64,000 nt of DNA from Domibacillus indicus (GCF_000970685.1 NZ_LAJB01000005.1:1-64000); one strand, 5' to 3'; counted from the first letter of the stretch, positions 25,217 to 33,664 are shown. Numbers and translations are program-made. Notes: generated from the sequence alone by a model not told the origin.

Positions 25217-25975
25217 TTATTGCATTACATCCCCTAAATTAGGTCCAAGTGTCTGACCAGTATAAAGATTTCCTTCAGGATCAGAGGCTAAGAAGATTGC
25301 AGTTGGCACAACTTCTTCCACCCTTCCGAATTTTGGTATAACTAATTCTAATCGTTTTTTTGTTTTCCAATCCTCACTAACCTCGTCCATCATTTGAGTT
25401 TCGATTGGTCCGGGGGCAATACAGTTAGCTGTAATGCCGAACACACCGAGCTCCAATGCAATTGATTTAGTAAAACCAATTATTCCGGCTTTTGCAGCTG
25501 CATAATGACTATGTTCTTTCCCACCTTTTTGAGCAAGCTGTGAGGAAATATTGATAATTCTACCTCCGTTTTGCTTAATCATATATGGCACCACATACTT
25601 TGTAGTTAAAAAGACACTTCTAAGATTTACCTCAATCATACGATCCCACATTTCAGTTGGCATATTTTGAATGTGGCTCAACGTTGATATAGCTGCATTA
25701 TTTAACAAGATATCAATTCGTCCAAATGCTGCAATAGCTGTTTCTACTAACTCCTTTACCGTTTCTTCTTTCGAAATATCACCATGCACTAGAATAACTT
25801 TCTTGCCAAACTGTTCTAATTCTTTACGAAACTTTTCCATTTCATTTTCGTCTTGGGAATAATAGTTTAAAACTAAATTTGCTCCCTCTCTTGCAAACCC
25901 TTCAGCAAATCCCCTTCCCATTCCGTGCCCATTACTGGCTCCTGTAATAATAGCCACTTTTTCACACAGTTTCAT
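25217..25975 (-). CDS. SDR-family oxidoreductase (FabG-like)
   Basis: A 252-residue classical short-chain dehydrogenase with TGASNGHGMGRGF at the cofactor site (a variant of TGxxxGxG with an insertion), NNAAIS near residue 88, Ser in INISSQLA and Tyr-x-x-x-Lys in YAAAKAG. The motif LNYYSQDE after strand 2 suggests NADP rather than NAD preference, but this is weak. The start is ATG 25975 with TAGGAGG upstream. It is the first catabolic gene behind the regulator in the operon. The substrate is unknown; it may oxidise or reduce a hydroxylated intermediate. It is distinct from the sorbitol-6-phosphate dehydrogenase in the window. Confidence 0.8.
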   Translation of the reverse strand: MKLCEKVAIITGASNGHGMGRGFAEGFAREGANLVLNYYSQDENEMEKFRKELEQFGKKVILVHGDISKEETVKELVETAIAAFGRIDILLNNAAISTLSHIQNMPTEMWDRMIEVNLRSVFLTTKYVVPYMIKQNGGRIINISSQLAQKGGKEHSHYAAAKAGIIGFTKSIALELGVFGITANCIAPGPIETQMMDEVSEDWKTKKRLELVIPKFGRVEEVVPTAIFLASDPEGNLYTGQTLGPNLGDVMQ

Positions 25976-26160
25976 ATAATTCCTCCTAAAATTCATGATT
26001 ATATACAATTTCATGTATAACTAGATTTATTAATAGTGAGAGTGACAAAAATATCACATTAATCGATGTTAAAACTTTTTTATATAAAATAGGTGTTGTT
26101 AATTACGTGACCTTTATAAATAAGCTATTTTCCAACAATACCTATTACTATCTAAAACAT

Positions 26161-26832
26161 TTATATAAGGTTTCCTTTTTCCTCTTTCTCCTTGCGCTTA
26201 GTACGTACTTCTTCAAGGTAGCTATACAGAGTGAATTTTGAGATATCAAATCTCTGACAAACTTTATCTCCAGACTTCTTAACTAGAAATGCTCCTTTAA
26301 TATCGAGATAGTCAATTGCTTTAATTTTTTCTTCTTTTGACATAAGAGATATGGGCTTTCCAGCTTCTTTTTGGCATTCATTTATTAAGTAATCCAGAAG
26401 ATCGTTCACATCGTTTACAAAAACTTCATTGACTTCCTGATCCAGGCTGTGCATGGTAATCGATTTAATGGTTTGTTCCGCGGCTAAAAAGTCTGAGATA
26501 TCAAGATTAATGCATATAGAACCAATGGTCTTACCTTGACTGTTTTTCAAATAAATTGAGGTTGATCTTAAAATTTTCCCATCTCTCGTTTGAGTTACGT
26601 AGTTAAACTTATCACCTTGTTCTACAGTGCCTCTAAGAACTTCTAAACCGAGGTTACTTCCACAATCACCGACTTTCCTTCCAGTTACATGACCATTCAT
26701 AATCGCTATAATTGTACTTTCGTAGTCTTGAGTTAAATCATGTAAAACCACTTCACATTTATCTCCAAATTGCCCCGTAATTCCTGACATGATAGAAAGC
26801 AGCAAAGGCAGCTCATCTTTAATGTTTTCCAT
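26161..26832 (-). CDS. YheO/DauR-type transcriptional regulator (PAS-like + C-terminal HTH)
   Basis: A 223-residue regulator of the YheO-like family. The N-terminal PAS-like sensor (about residues 1-120) has HDLTQDYESTIIAIMNGHVTGRKVGD and GSICINLDISDF; the C-terminal DauR-type HTH is in AIDYLDIKGAFLVKKSGDKVCQRFDISKFTLYSYLEEVR. In Pseudomonas, DauR represses D-arginine utilisation in response to a ligand. It is first in the minus-strand cluster, so it probably controls it. ATG 26832 with GGAAAGG is preferred over an upstream in-frame start. A cre-like site overlaps its leader. A truncated copy of its N-terminus lies just upstream. Confidence 0.85.
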   Translation of the reverse strand: MENIKDELPLLLSIMSGITGQFGDKCEVVLHDLTQDYESTIIAIMNGHVTGRKVGDCGSNLGLEVLRGTVEQGDKFNYVTQTRDGKILRSTSIYLKNSQGKTIGSICINLDISDFLAAEQTIKSITMHSLDQEVNEVFVNDVNDLLDYLINECQKEAGKPISLMSKEEKIKAIDYLDIKGAFLVKKSGDKVCQRFDISKFTLYSYLEEVRTKRKEKEEKGNLI

Positions 26833-26859
26833 GTTAATCAACCTTTCCATTTATGTAAA

Positions 26860-26873
26860 TGTTAGCGCTTTCG
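26860..26873 (-). promoter_or_regulatory. cre-like CcpA site in the leader of the regulator gene
   Basis: Minus strand CGAAAGCGCTAACA matches the cre consensus at all fixed positions except the first. It lies 28 bases upstream of the start at 26832, placing the cluster under likely carbon catabolite repression. Confidence 0.55.
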
Positions 26874-26879
26874 ATTCCT

Positions 26880-26984
26880 TTAGAAACAATCGAACAAGAT
26901 TATTTCCGTCCTATCTGCAAAGTGACCTGTAATAACTACCACAGTAGAAATCAGTGAAGGCAATTCATCTTTAAATTTCTTCAT
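26880..26984 (-). pseudogene. 34-residue N-terminal remnant of a second YheO/DauR-type regulator
   Basis: An ATG at 26984 with an AAAGGTG ribosome binding site opens a 34-codon frame starting MKKFKDELPSL. It aligns with the start of the adjacent intact regulator (MENIKDELPLL): the KDELP block, ITGxF and the following acidic/aliphatic strand are conserved. It then stops at TAA. This looks like the stub of a duplicated regulator fused to the promoter of the surviving copy. A short leader peptide retained for translational control is the alternative. Confidence 0.6.
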
Positions 26985-27682
26985 ATGTATCACCTTTATA
27001 TGCCTCTTCTCAGACTAAATTCATTACTTTTTTTTAGGCAATATTAAAAATTTTTTTCTTGTTACCTAAAATATTATTATACAATGAAAAAATCGTCAAT
27101 ATTTTTTTGTATTTTCTGAAATTTATCTTGTTAGATTTTCTCACATTTACATAAGTACTCCTGCTTCAAAGTATTAGGTAGAATTATGTTTTTTTCAGAA
27201 AAATAAGATGTTTTTTCGGTTAAAATCTAATTATTTCTAGTAAACGTTTAATTCATTGGCATTTTTAAAAATCATTTTGATGCTAATAATTGGATAATAC
27301 AGAAGAAGCATGAAACTTCTTTGAGACACTAAAACTTCATTTGTGCCTTAATTGTCAGAGCATGATAAACCGAGCATAAAAAATTCTTTATAGTTCTTTG
27401 ATATAACTGGCTCTCCAATTGAGTTTTTCTTTATGGTTGCTTTTTTCATATCTATCTATTGCTCATCCTCTCTTTGAAAACATTCTAAATAACTCGTTGG
27501 AAGCTTCATAATCATCTCGAAACAACCTTTTCATTTTTAAAGGATATTAGGAAGGAACATCGAACTGTAAACATAAGTGAATAACCTGCTCTAAAACCTT
27601 AGCGAAGCGGTTCACACACCTTGGGAAAGGCATAACAACGGGTTGCTGTTCAGTCACATGCGTTGAAACCTACCTTGAAAGG
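26985..27682. other. AT-rich intergenic region upstream of the hydantoinase-type cluster
   Basis: About 700 bases with no convincing ORF. The minus-strand promoter of the cluster should lie here. A palindromic GTAAACGTTTAA at about 27240 resembles a LacI/CcpA half-site pair. The last 140 bases before the DUF3967 gene contain short imperfect hairpins and are not present upstream of copy A. Confidence 0.45.
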
Positions 27683-28261
27683 GTGATTAAAATCGTAAAT
27701 CAAACGCAGGATCTACATGATAAAAACCTAACGGAAAACCTTGAGGAAATCCGCATGACGGTGAAAGAAGCGGCTAATTATGTGAATGAAAGTCCTGGTG
27801 TAGTACGTAATTGGATGAGGGAATTAAAAGCACATATCCCGACTGTACAAGGAGATAATGGGTACCATTATTTTGATAAGCCAGCGCTGGAAAGGCTTCT
27901 GCTGATACGCAAATTAAATCGAGAGCAAAATTACTCCCTTAAGCAGATTGAATATTACTTTGTAACCGGTGAACCCGTAAAGCCTGAACCGATAAATGAG
28001 GATTCTTCGAGGTTGATTCGGAAGGACTTAGCCGTGATAATGGAACGTCTGGAACGTCAGGAGCAGTTTAATCAGGCATTGGTAACAAAGTTAGATGAAC
28101 AGCAGCAGTTTAACCGGGAATTAGGGTCAAAACTAGATAAGCAAGAGCAATATATTAAGGATTCACTAAAAAAGCGGGATCAGCTTTTGCTCGAATCCCT
28201 TAAAAATACGCAAGAGGCCAAGAAGGCGGAGTTAAAGAAGAAATGGTATAAATGGTGGTAA
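27683..28261 (+). CDS. DUF3967-type protein with MerR-like HTH and coiled coil (intact copy)
   Basis: A 192-residue protein. Residues 25-85 are a MerR-like winged helix (IRMTVKEAANYVNESPGVVRNWM, then YHYFDKPALERLLLIRKL). Residues 110-175 form a Gln/Lys-rich coiled coil with near-repeats LERQEQFNQALVTKL and DEQQQFNRELGSKL. It ends in the aromatic/basic KKKWYKWW tail characteristic of DUF3967 proteins, which are common on Bacillus plasmids. No function is established; a DNA-bridging or partition role would fit the layout. The start is GTG 27683 behind GAAAGG; an internal ATG at 27757 with GAGG is an alternative and is the only start conserved in copy A. Confidence 0.78.
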   Translation: MIKIVNQTQDLHDKNLTENLEEIRMTVKEAANYVNESPGVVRNWMRELKAHIPTVQGDNGYHYFDKPALERLLLIRKLNREQNYSLKQIEYYFVTGEPVKPEPINEDSSRLIRKDLAVIMERLERQEQFNQALVTKLDEQQQFNRELGSKLDKQEQYIKDSLKKRDQLLLESLKNTQEAKKAELKKKWYKWW

Positions 28262-28541
28262 ACCTATGTCCAAACCTAATGGAAAGTCACCATTTTTTAA
28301 TGCGGCTCTGGCTAAAATCTTCTGGCCAAAATCCAATTTTTAAAGCAGAAACTTCCCCGTCAAACCTAAGCGAAATGAATCACATATGTTGAACTCAATC
28401 TCTAGAGAGCTTTTATTCTCAAATAAAAAACTCAATTCACAAAATTGTGGCTCAGCTTATACACAAAGTTTTCATTTTAAAGAGGATGTCTAAAAGCTGA
28501 GCTACATAAAAGAAACTTCTTAACTTTCTAGTAATAAAATC
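27736..28541 (+). repeat. Direct repeat copy B (about 0.8 kb, DUF3967 unit)
   Basis: Same-strand counterpart of 17580-18385, about 10.2 kb away, with high identity through the coding region and 3' flank. Recombination between the copies would delete or amplify the intervening catabolic cluster. Confidence 0.85.
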
Positions 28542-28778
28542 CTCTATCTTCACCTCAGTTTTTTATAGAAGTTGCTTGTAAACTTATGTTGGTATATCTT
28601 TTATATGTTTATTATGTGAATTTAACAAATAGTGTTAATACAATAAATTGCCCTATTAACCGAAATCGTACTAGTTTCTATGAGCTGGGCGTTCATCAAT
28701 ACACTGGGCCAGATAGCCTCAGAAAAGTTGAATTTTATCATGCTCCGGCTATGATGCCTCTTAAGTTTGATTATTGTA

Positions 28779-29246
28779 TCATGAATCTTCTAGAATGCCT
28801 AAGAGAGCATCTGCTTTATATAAATAGTCCTTGAATTCGGACAGGAACACTTTTTTCTTTAGTCTGCCAATTTTAAATGAAGATGAATGGTCCAGTAATT
28901 CGATGTAATGGGCCAGTTCGACAGCTACAAGGTGTGGATCAGTATATTTGATTCCCTCGTATACATCGTCATAATCCCCATCGATAGAACGGGATTTTTG
29001 AGAATTCCTGCTTCGCTTATCATTCCCTTCTAGAGAGGCCTGGCGTTTTATCTCTTTAAAAACAACGAGGATATGCTCCATAAAGAATTCATATGTTCCA
29101 AGTTGGGCAGCCGCTTCTGCTAGATACTTGATGTGAGGCTGATAAAGCACGTTCAGTCTGCTTACCAGAGTTTCGGTAGTTTGGTATTCGTAGTAAAAAT
29201 AAAACCGCTCCTGCACAAATTGTTTTTTGCCGAGAGCATTTTTCAC
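28779..29246 (-). CDS. Unknown protein, second of a coupled pair
   Basis: A 155-residue, mostly helical, soluble protein I do not recognise. It has an aromatic N-terminal segment RFYFYYEYQTTETLVSRLN, a charged low-complexity loop (KRSRNSQKSRS then DGDYDDVYEG), and a helical C-terminus. The apparent start GTG at 29246 overlaps the upstream stop as GTGA, so it is either translationally coupled or the two ORFs are one gene split by a frameshift. No neighbours point to a function: left is the DUF3967 repeat, right is a type I restriction locus. Confidence 0.5.
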   Translation of the reverse strand: MKNALGKKQFVQERFYFYYEYQTTETLVSRLNVLYQPHIKYLAEAAAQLGTYEFFMEHILVVFKEIKRQASLEGNDKRSRNSQKSRSIDGDYDDVYEGIKYTDPHLVAVELAHYIELLDHSSSFKIGRLKKKVFLSEFKDYLYKADALLGILEDS

Positions 29247-29476
29247 CCCCGTAAAACATCATCCAAAAAATGTTTTCTAAAATGGTCAGACAACTTGCGG
29301 CCAGCGGCGGATTTTTGAAAGAAAAGATGAATGTTTTCAATGTTTTTTTCAAAGAAACCGGCCTGGTAGTCAGAAAGGAACTGATTTACTTCTTGCCTGT
29401 GTTGCTGGTCAAATAGCTCTTCATCGATGTATTTTCGTGCAAGAGGGGAATTCCCATTAGCGTTTTGCTCCGGCAT
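29243..29476 (-). CDS. Unknown small protein, first of a coupled pair
   Basis: A 77-residue acidic/helical protein with a strong ribosome binding site (GGAGG, 7 bases before ATG). Features visible are NSPLARKYIDEELFDQQHRQ and a Phe-rich segment IHLFFQKSAAGRKLSDHFRK. It ends at a TGA that overlaps the next frame's GTG. If the two were fused, the product would be about 231 residues. No family is recognised. Confidence 0.55.
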   Translation of the reverse strand: MPEQNANGNSPLARKYIDEELFDQQHRQEVNQFLSDYQAGFFEKNIENIHLFFQKSAAGRKLSDHFRKHFLDDVLRG

Positions 29477-30187
29477 ATGAAAACCTCCATGTACTATTTA
29501 GTATCCATAAATAACGAGGCTGCAAATGTATCATAACATTAAAAAAAGATTAATTTTCGCATTTTGGTTAATATTAACACTCGTTTAATAAAACTTGTAA
29601 TTTATATTTGTGCCTTTAAAATAATGGCGTGCTTTGGGAAAGGTTGATTATAAATTAATGATGATTTAAGTACTTAACTGCATTCTTTTCCTCAATAATT
29701 TTAAGCCTGTGTTGGGGAACAGTTTCTTTTGCGATCATCTTTTTCAGCTTTCCATGCGTTCTTATGGATATAATTTGTTTTGATAATACTTTTGATAAAA
29801 GAAAAACAGGTTTTTAGTCTGTTTTCGTGTATTACTCTTTTCTTCTCTTAAACGGTCGTTTTTGATAAAGAAATTAATGGCGAAGAGAATTATTTTCTGT
29901 AATTTGTAAAATTCATACAGTATTTAAAAATGTTAAATCTTAGACGGTGAAAAATCTGATGTATAAATACTTAGACAAATTAAATGGGTTTTACTCCATC
30001 GGGTTACCTCTTTTTTCTATAAATATACGTTTTATATAGAACTACACATAGACGAGTAAATAGACGGAAACAAGCATTATAAGCCCCCTAAAACTTTAAT
30101 TTTAGGGGGCTGGCTATTTTGTCTATAAAACGGTGGTTAAATAGATGCTTGTGTAAGACTTTGTATTACGAGATCTATTTAATTAGA
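29477..30187. other. Intergenic region between unknown pair and type I RM locus
   Basis: About 700 AT-rich bases with no convincing gene on either strand. It contains the promoter of the unknown pair and a strong bidirectional terminator at 30082-30111. Confidence 0.5.
30082..30111. terminator. Terminator at the end of the hsd locus
   Basis: 12-bp perfect stem AGCCCCCTAAAA / TTTTAGGGGGCT with a 6-base loop; on the minus strand TTATAATG follows and on the plus strand GGCTATTTT. It ends the minus-strand hsdM-hsdS unit. Confidence 0.8.
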
Positions 30188-31381
30188 TTATATAAACATC
30201 TTCTGCATAAAGCTTTTTTTCTGTCCTTTTAATACTTTGAGCTTTGCTTCTTCCTTTTCAATTTTTAACTCAAGTTTTGATAAAAAATTAGAAATCTTTT
30301 TTTGCTCATCAATAGTGGGTAAATTAATTTTTATTGTACTCATTACACCATTCATTAATTTTGGATTCCCTACATATGAGACATGTTTCGGTGTTTCTCT
30401 ATTAAGAGCTTCTGAAACTAACTTATTTGCCCAGCCTTTGGTATCTTCCTTTTCAACTAATAAGCCACATACATTTGTACATTTGAATTTACCTGAACGT
30501 TGAAAAACTTTCCCTGCGTTTGCTCCATCGGTAGTCCATGTTAAATAATTCCCTTCAAAGTCGTATGAATTTGTCCATCCAAGTATGCCATTATTGGAGG
30601 TTTGGGAGGAATATACAGGATATGGGCTTTCGTTAGAATATTGTGCAGCTAGTGTAGGCTTAGCTATAACAACACCTCTTGTTACATCAAATATATCTCC
30701 TATTTTGTACTCATTCCATTCAGGAAATAATTCACCGTTCTCGTCCCTAAACCGAATTTCCTGGCTAAAAATCTTCTGCACAAGCCCTTTTTTCTGTGCT
30801 TTCAGCAATTCAATTTTTTCCTGTTGTTTTTCGATGCGCTGATCAAGCAGGGTGAAAAAATCAGCAATTTGTTGTTGTTCTTCTAAAGTAGTAAGACTAA
30901 TTTCTACAGAACTTAAGATTCCTTGACTAACATTAAATCTAGTACTTCCTCCGGCTTTTGATCCAATCTGATTTCTAATTTTAGGGGTTTCTAAATTTAA
31001 CTTTAAAAAATAAGGATTATACTCAGCGATTTTTTTACCTCTAATTACAAAACCACCATAGAGTGCATAATCTGATGAATCAAGGTAAACGGAACTCTTT
31101 CCGACATCTTCTCTAGTTTCGGAACTTCTCAAAAATAAAATATCTCCATATTCAACTTTATTATTAGCCTCTACTTGTAAGCTCACTGAAACAGATCCGA
31201 TAATTTTATCGTAGGTAATGAAATTATTATTAAGAATATCCAAAACATTTATAAACTTTCGCCCATGCCCATAACTATCTTTATCGGCATTAATTCCATT
31301 ATTAAATGCAAGCAATTCACCTAAAGTTACTGAAGTCCACGAGTTCACATTTCCTTTGAGTCTTAATTTTGGTGCATTCAT
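30188..31381 (-). CDS. hsdS: Type I restriction-modification specificity subunit HsdS
   Basis: A 397-residue S subunit with two target recognition domains. TRD1 covers about residues 10-165 and TRD2 about 220-360. Each is followed by the conserved helical spacer: LEEQQQIADFFTLLDQRIEK with LLKAQKKGLVQKIF, and DEQKKISNFLSKLELKIEKE with VLKGQKKSFMQKMF. It pairs with HsdM to set the bipartite recognition sequence. It begins 4 bases after the hsdM stop. The recognition sequence cannot be predicted by eye. Confidence 0.93.
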   Translation of the reverse strand: MNAPKLRLKGNVNSWTSVTLGELLAFNNGINADKDSYGHGRKFINVLDILNNNFITYDKIIGSVSVSLQVEANNKVEYGDILFLRSSETREDVGKSSVYLDSSDYALYGGFVIRGKKIAEYNPYFLKLNLETPKIRNQIGSKAGGSTRFNVSQGILSSVEISLTTLEEQQQIADFFTLLDQRIEKQQEKIELLKAQKKGLVQKIFSQEIRFRDENGELFPEWNEYKIGDIFDVTRGVVIAKPTLAAQYSNESPYPVYSSQTSNNGILGWTNSYDFEGNYLTWTTDGANAGKVFQRSGKFKCTNVCGLLVEKEDTKGWANKLVSEALNRETPKHVSYVGNPKLMNGVMSTIKINLPTIDEQKKISNFLSKLELKIEKEEAKLKVLKGQKKSFMQKMFI

Positions 31382-31385
31382 CCCT

Positions 31386-32939
31386 TTACACTCCTAGCTC
31401 TTCGAAATACTTTGCTAATTCCTCGTCGATGTCAGCAACCTCATCATCAATTTCTTTTAAACGTTTTGAAATAAAATCTAAGTCAATTGCTTCTTCTTCT
31501 TCAAATGTATCAACGTAACGAGGAATATTTAAGTTATATTCGTTTTCTCTAATCTCATCTAATGTTGCTGCGTAGGAGTATTTGTCAATCGTCTCACGAT
31601 TAGCATAAGTTTCAATTATCTTTTGTACGTTTTCATCTGTTAAATTGTTTTGGTTTTTTCCTTTTTCAAACTCATTAGACGCATCAATAAAAATGACATT
31701 ATCTCCGGCTTCTCTGCATTTTTTAAATACTAAAATACATGTTGGGATCGTCGTTCCAAAGAAAATATTCGCCGGTAATCCGATTACCGCATCTAAGTAA
31801 TTCTTATCTTCAATTAAATATTTACGGATAACACCCTCTGCAGCTCCTCTAAAGAGGACACCGTGAGGAAGGACAACAGCCATCGTTCCGTTATCATCTA
31901 AATGGTGAATCATATGTTGAACAAAAGCAAAATCGGCTTTAGATTTTGGTGCAAGTTTTCCATATGCACTGAATCGCTCATCATCTAAAAATTTTGTATC
32001 GGCACTCCATTTAGCACTATAAGGAGGGTTGGCGACCACAGCTTCAAATTTCATTTCAGTATGATAAGGTTCCTCTAGTGTATTTGCATTTTGAATATCA
32101 AAATTTTGATACGATACATCATGAAGCAACATATTCATTCGTGCCAAGTTATACGTGGTAGAAGTAAGTTCCTGTCCATAAAATTTGCGGACATTCGTTT
32201 CTTTAGCTACCCGCAAAAGCAATGAACCTGATCCGCAAGTTGGATCGTACACGCTTTTCAAATCGGATTTTCCATGTGTAACGATTTTGGCTAAAATTCT
32301 CGATACTTGCTGTGGTGTATAGAATTCGCCTGCTTTTTTCCCTGCATTAGCCGCAAATTGAGAAATCAAATACTCGTAAGCATCTCCTAATACGTCAATA
32401 TCTACGTCATCATGCAGGAAGGGAATGCTATTTACGCTTACCATAATTTTTGCGATCAGCTTAGAGCGAGATTTTACGTCGCGGCCTAATCGAGATGAAG
32501 CTAAGTCTAAATCATCAAATAAGTGTTGGAAATCTTCCTGGCTATCTGTTCCAAGTGTAGATTCCGTCACGGTATTAACTGCTTGTTGCAACGTTTCTGT
32601 GTCAAAATTGCCTTGTTCGCCTTTTTCAATTTCTTTCATCAGGTTGGAAAAAAGGTATTGTGGCTCAATTACATAGCCGATTTGCTCAAGCAGTTCTTCC
32701 GTTAATGCTTCTTTCATTTCATCATCTTCCCATGCTTCTGCATAAGAGACCTCATCTTCTTCTAAAAGCTTCGCTACACGATCTTCTGTTTTTTCGGATA
32801 GGTAACGATAGAAAATCAAACTCAAAATATAATTTTTAAACTCATAGGCTTCCATTTGTCCGCGGAGGTCATTTGCCATATCCCATAGTTTCTTATGTAA
32901 GTCAGCCTGCTGTTTCCGTTGCTTTTCACTTGTTGTCAT
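31386..32939 (-). CDS. hsdM: Type I restriction-modification methyltransferase subunit HsdM
   Basis: A 517-residue N6-adenine methyltransferase subunit. The N-terminal HsdM domain has LWDMANDLRGQMEAYEFKNY. SAM-binding motif I is DPTCGSGSLL and catalytic motif IV is NPPY in VVANPPYSAKW. A FGTTIPTCILVFKK segment is typical of type I M subunits. Length is normal. The start overlaps the 3' end of the half-size S-like gene by 14 bases, with GGAG inside that gene as its RBS, so the three genes downstream of the 33.5 kb promoter are coupled. Confidence 0.95.
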   Translation of the reverse strand: MTTSEKQRKQQADLHKKLWDMANDLRGQMEAYEFKNYILSLIFYRYLSEKTEDRVAKLLEEDEVSYAEAWEDDEMKEALTEELLEQIGYVIEPQYLFSNLMKEIEKGEQGNFDTETLQQAVNTVTESTLGTDSQEDFQHLFDDLDLASSRLGRDVKSRSKLIAKIMVSVNSIPFLHDDVDIDVLGDAYEYLISQFAANAGKKAGEFYTPQQVSRILAKIVTHGKSDLKSVYDPTCGSGSLLLRVAKETNVRKFYGQELTSTTYNLARMNMLLHDVSYQNFDIQNANTLEEPYHTEMKFEAVVANPPYSAKWSADTKFLDDERFSAYGKLAPKSKADFAFVQHMIHHLDDNGTMAVVLPHGVLFRGAAEGVIRKYLIEDKNYLDAVIGLPANIFFGTTIPTCILVFKKCREAGDNVIFIDASNEFEKGKNQNNLTDENVQKIIETYANRETIDKYSYAATLDEIRENEYNLNIPRYVDTFEEEEAIDLDFISKRLKEIDDEVADIDEELAKYFEELGV

Positions 32940-33531
32940 GATTCATATCTCCAATCGCTTTGATAATCCTACAATTCATAAATTGTTCTTCCAAGAGGTT
33001 GCGTTCCATCTGTAAAGCTTGTTTCTTTTTAAGAGCTCTATACATTTTTCCAACCAGCTCTTGCTTGTTTGGAGGAGGCATCAATATGTCCAGTTCACGC
33101 AGCATTTGAATGGATAGGGTAGAAATGCTCGTTCCTTGCCGGGCAATCAGCAATTGCTTTCGGCAAGAAGGATGTTCGTTAAAATACCATTCAAAGTATA
33201 AAGGGGACATAGGCTCGTTCCATTCGATAACAACAAAGTTAGATGGAATGAGTAACCCCGTATGTTCTTTTCGAATGGCAGCCGCTTTCTGCGACAATAA
33301 ATTGACCACGACCATTTTTTCGGAGGCCAGTTTTAATTTTGCGAACCGCTCTGATGCAACGTGGATGGTGGTGACTCGGTCATGGTCCCCTCTATAATCC
33401 AGACCCAGGCTTTTATTCAATTCTTTCGTGGTATAGAGCTTGACGATCTGAGCTGCTGTATCTTCTGGGCTTGTTTCTATACGGGATAAAAAGGCTCCGT
33501 GCGTGACGGTTGCTATTGTTTGTAGCTGCAC
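32926..33531 (-). CDS. Half-size HsdS-like protein (single TRD)
   Basis: A 201-residue protein resembling one half of a type I S subunit. The N-terminal part (residues 1-140) has the TRD-like pattern RFAKLKLASEKMVVVNLLSQKAA, ending with RQLLIARQGTSISTLSIQMLRELDILMPPP. This is followed by a single helical spacer NKQELVGKMYRALKKKQALQMERN. A complete 397-residue HsdS is also present downstream, so this is an extra S-like gene, not a truncation of the only one. Start GTG 33531 has GGAGGA upstream. It may form alternative specificity complexes or regulate assembly; function unknown. Confidence 0.75.
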   Translation of the reverse strand: MQLQTIATVTHGAFLSRIETSPEDTAAQIVKLYTTKELNKSLGLDYRGDHDRVTTIHVASERFAKLKLASEKMVVVNLLSQKAAAIRKEHTGLLIPSNFVVIEWNEPMSPLYFEWYFNEHPSCRKQLLIARQGTSISTLSIQMLRELDILMPPPNKQELVGKMYRALKKKQALQMERNLLEEQFMNCRIIKAIGDMNHDNK

Positions 33532-33550
33532 TCACACTCCTCCTTTTTTT

Positions 33551-33568
33551 GATATTTTTTATAATATC
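33551..33568. promoter_or_regulatory. Palindrome GATATT-N6-AATATC upstream of the half-S gene
   Basis: An 18-base dyad located 20 bases upstream of the half-S start, in the promoter region of the half-S/hsdM/hsdS unit. Its half-site also occurs in the longer palindrome at 33606. Confidence 0.5.
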
Positions 33569-33605
33569 TACAAAAACAATACGCTATCTCAATAACTTCG
33601 TCAAA

Positions 33606-33625
33606 TGATATTTTTAAAAATATCA
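33606..33625. promoter_or_regulatory. 20-bp perfect palindrome upstream of half-S/hsdM/hsdS
   Basis: TGATATTTTTAAAAATATCA is its own reverse complement. Together with 33551-33568 it gives paired GATATT operators in the 133-base gap after hsdR, suggesting regulated expression of the modification genes. Confidence 0.5.
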
Positions 33626-33630
33626 AAAGA

Positions 33631-33660
33631 AAAAGGATATCGAATGATATCCTTTTTCTT
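33631..33660 (-). terminator. Terminator of hsdR
   Basis: Stem AAAAGGATATC / GATATCCTTTT (11 bp) with a 4-base loop, just after the hsdR stop on the minus strand and followed there by TTTTCTTTTGATATTTT-like T-rich DNA. Confidence 0.8.
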
Positions 33661-33664
33661 TTGA

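Noticed and set aside
17580-28541. CRISPR-like or integron-like repeat structure
   Set aside because: There are only two long copies with coding content, no short regularly spaced repeats.
28586-28834. 82-codon plus-strand ORF after the DUF3967 unit
   Set aside because: No ribosome binding site, overlaps the end of the unknown minus-strand gene, and has no recognisable motif.
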